In this document: positions 56,400 through 64,000 of the stretch, in pieces | Layout: each line of letters begins with the position of its first letter | How positions within the stretch are numbered: position 1 is the stretch's first letter | Assembly (NCBI GenBank): GCA_028829895.1 | Contig: CM054180.1 | Coordinates: forward strand, 115,451,973-115,515,972 | Reading direction: 5' to 3' | Length of the DNA stretch: 64,000 nt | Source of the DNA: Sinotaia quadrata | Taxonomy: Eukaryota > Mollusca > Gastropoda > Architaenioglossa > Viviparidae | Program-made: the position numbers and the translations under genes | The notes under the pieces: model-generated | Seen by the model: the letters and a program-made list of their open reading frames with translations, nothing else | What the model was told of the DNA's origin: nothing | Database searches by the model: none

Positions 56400-56795
56400 T
56401 TTATAAAATTATAATCGAATAACAAGTTAAATGAGACATTTAAGTTAAAATTATAGTCGATTAACAAGTTAAATGAGAAATTTAAGTTAAAATTATAGTC
56501 GAATAACAAGTTAAATGAGAAATTTAAGTTAAAATTATTGTCGATTAACAAGTTAAATGAGAAATTTAAGTTAAAATTATAGTCGAATAACAAGTTAAAT
56601 GAGAAATTTAAGTTAAAATTATTGTTGAATAACATGTTAAATGAGAAATTTAATTTAAATTATTGTCGAATAACAAGTTAAATGAGAAATTTAAGTTAAA
56701 ATTATTGTTGAATAACATGTTAAATGAGAAATTTAAGTTAAAATTATTGTCGTCTAACAAGCTAAATGAAAAATTTAAGTTAAAATTATTGTCAT
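56400..56795. repeat. 42-bp minisatellite, about 10 copies
   Basis: The monomer reads AAGTTAAAATTATAGTCGAA plus TAACAAGTTAAATGAGAAATTT. TCGAATAAC and TCGATTAAC versions alternate regularly, an 84-bp higher-order period. As 42 is a multiple of three, the minus strand stays open with a 14-residue Asn/Phe/Leu repeat. Confidence 0.95.
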
Positions 56796-58366
56796 AGCCA
56801 CACAGACCCATTCTGTATAGAAGGGTTTGGAAAACCACAACACTATCTCTGGGTAAGAATTTCCCTGTTTGGTCTTGGAAAAAAAACAACACGTTGATTT
56901 AAAAATAAGTAGTAATCTGAAATGATTCACCTAGGAATGACTTGAAAACTAAAAATAGAAACCGAGTCTAACCGATTGCCACCAAACAAACTACCGTGCT
57001 CCAGTACTGCAGTTGAATTGGAGGGGCATTTTTTAAAAAATGATATACTAACAGAGAGAGATATATTATTTCCCTTAAAATAACAATTTTGTTTGCTGAA
57101 CACTGAGTCAAAAACCGGATAATGCCAGCCTGCCTTAGTAGTTCGCCTAACTTCGGTGTTATATCATTTCAAGATACGCACTATCTAGTTATTGTTGTCG
57201 CGTAATAAATTAGTACTTAATTGTATACATTGTAATGTTACCAAATGCAAGAACAAGTCTACGGCCACTAACTCCAGAAAAGATTCAACTTTTTATCGTG
57301 CACGTCATCGTTGATGCGAAAAGATTAAAATACCTAATCTAAGAACGATAATTTTGTTCCAATTATTTTAAGTGCAGTTGTCTCCCTCTCTCTAAGGCAC
57401 TTAGTTACTGACTTGTGATCCTGTCTTTTTAAATTTATTTTCGCGCAAGTCTTCGCGAAAATAGTCGTAAGCAATCAGGTAGTGGTGGTCAATGACAGTT
57501 AGAAATATATGCAAAGGGCGATAAATGGTAGAAAGTGTGCATGTCCAGTTCCCCGCCCCCAACTAACTGCTTCCCAAGATTTGAGTTCTGGACAGACTTG
57601 CGACAATTTGTAGTAAAATATAGTGAGAAATATTAAGTTAAATCTTACTGAAAAATAGAGTGAGAAATACAAAGTTAAATCTTACTGAACAATATATACT
57701 AAAATAGTTCAATCTCACTCCAAAATATGTCAGTGCAGCAGACCGAACTGTTGGAGTGTCCTCAACTCACCTCCTGTACACATTTTACAACGGGGGGTGG
57801 GGGGGGGGGTGTACTATTTGTAAGTTAAACTCTGACCAAAATCAGTGGTAACTGGATCTTTGTTCATGCAGTACTAACTGAAATGTCAAACTGTACTGTC
57901 ACTCAGCCGTGTTTTGACAATCTCATCACCTCTAAAATGTACACAGACACACACACACACACGCACACAAACACTGAATTTATTTCATCACGCACGATCA
58001 TTATACCTGTGGACAAAGTAAAGGGTTGGTCTGGTATTTTTCTTTATAAATTTGATTATATGTTACATATGCTTATTATCGACGTGGTGGATGTCAGTAT
58101 TAGCTCTCGTTGCTTTTAACAGTTGAGAGTTATGGCCCCTACAGCGCCGCTCTTTAATGCTGATAAGTGTTGGACCCAGGTCCACACTTGAGTCGTTTCC
58201 AGAAAGTAAAAATTAAATATGTAGTTCTCTTTTAAAAGTAATTCAGTGTACAGCCAGTCCTTCTTTCTTTTTTTTAAAAACAAACAATATATATTTCATT
58301 GCTTTCTTTTCTTATAGTGTATGTGTGTTTTCTATCCTATTAATGAAATACACAGATATGTATTAT
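56796..58366. other. Non-coding stretch
   Basis: Includes a 45-bp partial repeat with GTGAGAAATA and GTTAAATCTTACTGAA at 57620-57690, a G run at 57792-57810 and a short CA run at 57948-57968. No gene recognised. Confidence 0.5.
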
Positions 58367-58738
58367 GTTATCCTTTTAGTGAAATGTAGAGTGTGCGTTA
58401 CTTTCCTTTTAGTGAAATGTAGAGTGTGCGTTACTTTCCTTTTAGTGAAATGTAGAGTGTGCGTTACTTTCCTTTTAGTGAAATGTAGAGTGTGTGTTAC
58501 TTTCCTTTTAGTGAAATGTAGAGTGTATGTTACTTTCCTTTTAGTGAAATGTAGAGTGTGCGTTACTTTCCTTTTAGTGAAATGTAGAGTGTGTGTTACT
58601 TTCCTTTTAGTGAAATGTAGAGTGTGCGTTACTTTCCTTTTAGTGAAATGTAGAGTGTGCGTTACTTTCCTGTTAGTGAAATGTAGTGTGTGCGTTACTT
58701 TCCTGTTAGTGAAATGCAGAGTGTGTGTTACTTTCTTA
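58367..58738 (+). repeat. 33-bp minisatellite, about 11 copies
   Basis: Monomer CTTTTAGTGAAATGTAGAGT plus GTGCGTTACTTTC. Each copy contains TTACTTTCCTTTTAG, a strong acceptor-like sequence. 33 is a multiple of three, so the plus frame encodes an 11-residue LLVKCRVCVTF repeat (frame 58325-58750). Treated as a repeat, not a Cys-rich protein. Confidence 0.95.
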
Positions 58739-59159
58739 TCAATGATGTAAATCGGTATTAAAACTGATCTTCACAGCTCTGAAAGAAGATTTAGTTATGT
58801 CACAGAGCAAAAGTTGCCTGTACATACTTATGAAATAATTATTTTATTTATGCTACTAATATTTAATGTAGCAAGAATTGAAAGCAGGCGTCGTGTACAG
58901 CACCTTAAGAATTATGTAAAATTTTCAAGAACCATAACTAAACGATAGCCTGAAGCAAGGTTACCACGTCCCCCTTTGCAGGATCTTTTATGATTGAAGT
59001 TTCTTTCAAGTGAGCAATCCAAGCTGAGTAACAGTTCACCCAGTGACGATAACCAGTTCTAGGTGGCTGGCTAGTCATAAGCGACCAATGATCTGATACT
59101 GGTCAATAACATATCTAACCAATAAGAGTCAGGTAGAATGTGACCTGTTAGAAAAATCC
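58739..59159. other. Non-coding stretch
   Basis: No feature recognised. Confidence 0.5.
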
Positions 59160-59525
59160 CTTACTGTTATCACGCCCCACCCCCCACCCCCCGATGGAGG
59201 GCGGTTGAGGGTGTGCGCCAAATAGGTGCTACCTGTTTCACCCCCTTCCGCCAGCCCTCCTGCCTTCCACCTCAGACGCACCGTGAGGCTGTGGGGATCA
59301 CCCCAGAAGACCGAGAACATCTCTTGTGGCTTCTGGGGTGTATGTGGGCGGAACAACACCACCACCACTTTGATTTCGTATAGTTAGCGCGCTCGTTCTT
59401 GTCACAGGTCATTTCGCGTCTCTCAACTCCACGAGCCACGTATGGTTCACTGGAGAAGACGCCGATATTTTTGCGCACAATAATGACGACTGTATCTAAC
59501 CACTACCTCTACAATTGCACTAAAG
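59160..59525 (+). other. GC-rich block, possible retroelement 5' UTR
   Basis: Markedly GC-richer than its surroundings, with no stable domain in any frame. It leads directly into the ORF1-like region, so it is most simply read as the 5' UTR of the same element. Confidence 0.4.
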
Positions 59526-60113
59526 ATGGCTGCACCAGGTGTAGAGACATTGAGCAACACCTGGAGGGATGATTTCCTTATTTTAATCAGACTCTTTGAA
59601 ATCTACATGGTTATTGACAACATGAACTCTACATGGCTATTGACAACACACTCAAATCACTGACAGGGCAACTATCTCAACCGGAAAATGGCCACGGTGG
59701 ACACAAACGAGATATTTCAGTATTACGGCAACACAGGCGCAAGAGAGAAAGAAACCGGCAAAGAAAGAAAGCATAAAAACTCACAAGGAAAGGACACACA
59801 GACCGACACTCCACATCAGAGCAACATAGCCATCCAAACGGAACACATAACACCACTGCAGAAAACAAGAAACAAAGCCACGCTAACCAAGAAGAACGAA
59901 ACACGAACGGAAGAAACACAGACACCAGTCCACAAGAAAAAGAACAAATCTGTACGGAAACCGACACTCGCCACAGCAAATAAACAGACAGAAACAACCA
60001 ACGAGTCAACCACAACAGACACCCAAACGACTGAAACAGAAGTCGAAGAACAACAAACTGACCAAACGCTAAAAATAGACGCAAATACCAGACAAACAAT
60101 GATACTGGAATAA
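59526..60113 (+). mobile_element. Retroelement ORF1-like region (putative, broken)
   Basis: An ATG at 59526 opens MAAPGVETLSNTWRDDFLIL. It runs into an imperfect 26-bp duplication (CTACATGG-TATTGACAACA twice, 59601-59652), whose length shifts the frame and gives a stop. A second frame, 59688-60113 (141 codons), starts MATVDTNEIFQYYGN and continues as a Lys/Thr/Glu/Gln-rich low-complexity stretch (TQTDTP, ETQTPVHKKKNK, TDTQTTE), as in disordered N-terminal regions of LINE ORF1 proteins. No RRM, zinc knuckle or coiled coil is evident. The identity is inferred from composition and position, not from homology. Confidence 0.4.
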
Positions 60114-60225
60114 AACCAAATCGCAACTACACAGACGGAAAAAAGAAAAGAAGAAACCGTCCACCAAAATGGATTAGAGAACAACAGAAAACAGAACTGC
60201 TGAACAAAGACACCAACAGAGATCA

Positions 60226-60310
60226 TTAGTGTACCAATACAGAGGTCTTTGTACCTTGGTGTACCAATACACAGAGATCCTTAGTATACCAATACAGAGA
60301 TCCTATGTGT
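60226..60310. repeat. Short tandem repeat of GTACCAATACAGAG type
   Basis: Three to four copies of GTACCAATAC(AC)AGAGATCCTT, with varying spacers, just after the ORF1-like region. Confidence 0.85.
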
Positions 60311-63300
60311 ATTAACAATGATATTCATAATATATCATTGTGCTATCAAATGAAATGCTTAGATATCATTTTCAAATTATCAGACAATTAATAATATGAG
60401 GTCCTAAATCTTCTGAGTTACCTGTTTTTTAAATACAGTCAGTGTGTACTCTGGATAAATTCTATAGGTTAATAACATTCTCTTTCAGTGTAGGAAGAAT
60501 AAAGGTGAAGATGGTTAAAAATATAAATAGACTTGAAAGAAAAATCAATAAATACATTTCTTGTGAACAAATTCAAGTCAAGAATACAAAGCATGAAACA
60601 AATAAACGTCACAATAAGAACACAGGAAACAAAACTGCTTTCTCTCTTTTTTTAATTTCTGTTCAACTGTATGAGCAAAAAAACACTGTATACAAAGACC
60701 AATATTTGTACAGGCTATTCTTCTGTGTTCCGTCCTCAAACAATCCCTGTACACATGTCTGTACATCGATATCCTTCCACACATATTCGATAAAATAATA
60801 ATTTGCTGAGATATTACTACATACACTCAACAATCAAACGCATTTTCTCCAATGTCTTCACTCATGCACACACGCATGTACAAATACTATTTTAACCCAA
60901 TTAGGCCGCAGTGGTTAAATGTAGGTCAGCACTGTTCATTCCAAGCCAGGATATACGTGAGACAATGTGCTGCTTAAAGATTAAACCCAGAACTGTATCC
61001 TCAAAATGTTGTGCAAGTCTCTCTCACTAGCTTAGATCTTACACAAACTTTGAAATACCACATCACAGAGCACGTTACAGTGTAGCATACATGAACTTAA
61101 AGTATTAAAAAAGAACAACAACAAATAAGACAAATAAAGCCCTGAAAGCAGGCTAAATTTTAAACTGTACTAGTATGATAATATTTTCTATGGGCATTTT
61201 AGGAACTCTTCAAGAGAAATCGACACTGCATAAAGGGCAATAACTCCAACAAGAAATCTAGGTTGCAGAGAATAGTACTTTTAGTAGTTGCTTAATATTA
61301 GATAGATTTACACAATATTACATATTATATACAGAAAAAAGTATCTGAAATGAAAGTAAAGTTGCTGTGTTATTTTGTATGCAACAGGTCACAGTAACGA
61401 CCTTTAAAAAATCTGCCAAGCATTAACCTATCCATGGCTTTTGCAACCTATATCTAAATAATTTGGAGCTTAAAACATTTAAAATATCCAGACTAAAATA
61501 TTTTAATAATGTGCAAAAGTGGAAATATTCCCCCCTCCCCACTCAGTTATTTTAGTTTCAAGACCAATATACAAGCCCCCAATTGTCTTAAGCATTCAAT
61601 TAAAAATTATTTGAAATGTTACAATAAGACCTCCCCACGAATGTCATCATTACTCAACACAACAACTATTTTTGGTCCACAAACAGTCAAAATAATGTTA
61701 TTTATGGCCACTGGTCAAAATGAAATATACTGGGAAAATGCCACAAAAAACCAAAATAAATCTTTTCAATGTTAATATTCTGGGTTTTGTCCCTTAATAC
61801 TGTAATAGCAAGCAGCAAACTGGCTTGAACAAAATACATAGCCATCATTTCGGCTACTTTACTTTTAGAACAACACAAAAGCAGTAGGTGTATTATATTT
61901 CTCAATAAGTGATAATGGAAGTTCATATATGTGACAGATAGTGTTGTACCTTTCTTCCATACACACACTTTATGTGTAAATAAAACACTGATTCATTAGC
62001 TACTCAACTCTCTAAACAGTTGGGAAAAGTTATGGGGGATTTTTTTGTTTTAATTTAATTTTTTTTTTTAACATATAAACCTATATGGGCAGTCTGGAAG
62101 GTTTTTGATAATTATACACAGACATTTGTAATAAGGTAAATTTCACTGTCATACTGTATGAAAAAATAATAAATTATCTCAAGCCAGATGACGTAAATAC
62201 AACATGGATGCTGACCCCCTTACAGAAAAAGAAAGTAAACAGCAAACAGCAAAGTAATTCTGTCACAAAATTGAGAAAAACTGTAATTATGAAAACAGCT
62301 AAAACATCACCTTTTTCAAGAAAAATAATGAATCATTTGCTACTCAAAACTTTCCTGGAAATAATTTTTTAAAATGAATAGCTGCAAAATTATTAAAGAA
62401 ACTGTCAAAACTCTGAAAGTTTACAATGTTAATGCTGAACAAATATGTATAGTTCACAAGTGTCTTACTTTCTTGTCATTTCTGCATTTAAAACATCCAC
62501 AAAACTTTAAAGCCAAAATTTACTGATAAAAATAAAATAAATAAAATAAAAAAATGAAAACCTAAACTAGTATACTTTCTTAGTAACAAACCACTGTACT
62601 AAAACTTTAAAAAAAAAAAATCATTAACTAATTCTGTCTCTGCACAGAGAATTTAACTTGCACTGAACTAACAGTTTACAAACCAGAGAGCAAAGGAACT
62701 CAAACACAAGACTCATTGTGGTGGTTAAGATACAAAAATGGCAACCAAACAAGGCAGCAGCTGATGAAGACCAAAAAAACAAAAATTAGGAAAAACAAAA
62801 CAAAACACAATTAGATCAATTTCCTTTGGTCTTTATGTGACAATTCAGTCTGCCTTTGTTAGAGTAGCAATACCAGCAGCAATATCTATTTACAACTGTA
62901 CAATTTTAAGGGAAGAAATTATTTGTTGCCCTAACTTCTCTTAATTATACACCTATTAATATCCTTATTTACAGAAAGTTAAACAAATGTTAAAGCGATG
63001 TGGAACACTTTTACAGTTGATAAGGAATATAATATTAAATGTTTCAGGAATCTCTAAAAGACAAAGAAAACCATAAAAAAGAAAAATGACAAAGAAAAAT
63101 TTAACATACCAAATAATTATTAATTTAAAGATTCATTCTGAGAAATAATATTGAGTGTGTGTGAATACCAAAGCCCAGAATGTGCATGAAAAAATTAAAA
63201 AACAACAACTAAACATTAATGGTTACATGTATAAACAATATTTATAATGTTATGAGCATTGGACAATTTTTACGCAACCCACAGATCTATAAAATGAGTA

Positions 63301-64000
63301 AGTTTGTGCTTACCATATTAAAAGGATAAATAACAACATAAAAAAAAAACACCCCCAAACAACAGAACACGAAAAAATTAAAGACAAATATTGCACTCTG
63401 TTTCATGCCGTCATTCTGGCATTTTTTTTTCTTCTCCTGAATCCCTGAACATGAACAAAACTGTAAAACAATCAAATAAAAGAGTAATCAACATAGTGAG
63501 CACCATTTTTTTGTTCCTCTGTACACCTACATTCCATAACATAATTTGCAAAAATACCCATCTCATATATACAAGTTCCTGGAAGTTCAGAATTCAGATC
63601 AGCTATAATCAAATCAAGCCTTGACAAATGCTTTGAACACAATTTTTTGTTGTTGTTGACTGACTCCATACATTTATATGACCATGCGACTGTATTCTTT
63701 AACTTAAAAAAAAAAATTCTGCTTCATTCTCAAGTGTACAAATACCCTGCAGTCATGGACAAAATGAAGTGTACTTCTAACAATCAAATTCAAACTCTCA
63801 TTATATTCACATACAAAAAGAAATTAAACATTCTGTAGCCAACAGCTTAAACAGAATGTCAGGTTAATCAGAAGTGAACCAAAATCATGCAGAGAGAGAT
63901 GCCTCTCTCAATGCACACTCTAGAAAACCTTGCTGGTCCTAAGATATCAGAAAGTGTGTCACTTGATTATTTATAGTCATTGAAATTTGATAGGATTTCA
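60311..64000. other. Repeat-poor AT-rich tract without recognised gene
   Basis: 3.7 kb with A-rich homopolymers but no microsatellite or minisatellite array, in contrast to the rest of the window. Frames of 60-118 codons carry no recognisable domain. The absence of arrays and the A-rich plus strand would fit a long 3' UTR of a minus-strand gene beyond the window edge, but no poly(A) site or coding end was identified. Confidence 0.4.

Noticed and set aside
58325..58750. Cys-rich repeat protein of 141 codons
   Set aside because: Identical 33-bp DNA monomers with almost no synonymous variation and no signal peptide; more likely a minisatellite.

Overview
The window is eukaryotic nuclear DNA, AT-rich, gene-poor and full of simple repeats and minisatellites. 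I see no operons, rRNA, tRNA or CRISPR. Three things point to a mollusc, most likely a gastropod: a linker-histone/protamine-like sperm chromatin sequence, a class A receptor of the divergent peptide-receptor type, and a two-exon secreted cysteine-framework (C-C-CC-C-C) peptide precursor resembling gastropod disulfide-rich peptides. The species cannot be fixed from the sequence alone. Most open reading frames here are translations of tandem repeats, not genes.

Layout. 1-30 kb: no convincing host gene. It holds microsatellites, minisatellites (2605-3512, 5144-5632, 17912-18172 and others), a hAT-like non-autonomous element (15937-16582) beside a retrotransposon gag relic (16720-16990), and a stray copy of a transposon end (23307-23394). 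30.1-31.1 kb: on the minus strand, an intronless linker-histone/protamine-like sequence whose winged-helix domain and arginine-rich tail lie in different frames, ending in an A-rich tail and abutting a non-LTR reverse transcriptase fragment on the plus strand. 32.9-35.7 kb: a plus-strand gene for a 79-residue secreted cysteine-rich peptide, in two exons with matching splice phase. 37.3-46.4 kb: a minus-strand four-exon class A GPCR gene of about 325 codons, complete except for one in-frame TAA in TM7. Its introns hold LINE relics, GATA/GACA satellite and a minisatellite whose monomer copies the splice acceptor of exon 3.

46.4-52.4 kb: repeats, with one possible exon at 50097. 52475-55041: a Harbinger-like DNA element with imperfect inverted ends and a broken Myb/SANT-like ORF. 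55-59 kb: minisatellites. 59.2-60.2 kb: a probable retroelement 5' region with an ORF1-like frame. 60.4-64 kb: a repeat-poor, AT-rich tract with no recognisable gene.

The three host genes are functionally unrelated: sperm chromatin, a secreted peptide and a receptor. The strongest leads are the dual-frame protamine-like sequence, the splice-acceptor minisatellite of the receptor gene, and the cysteine-framework peptide gene.
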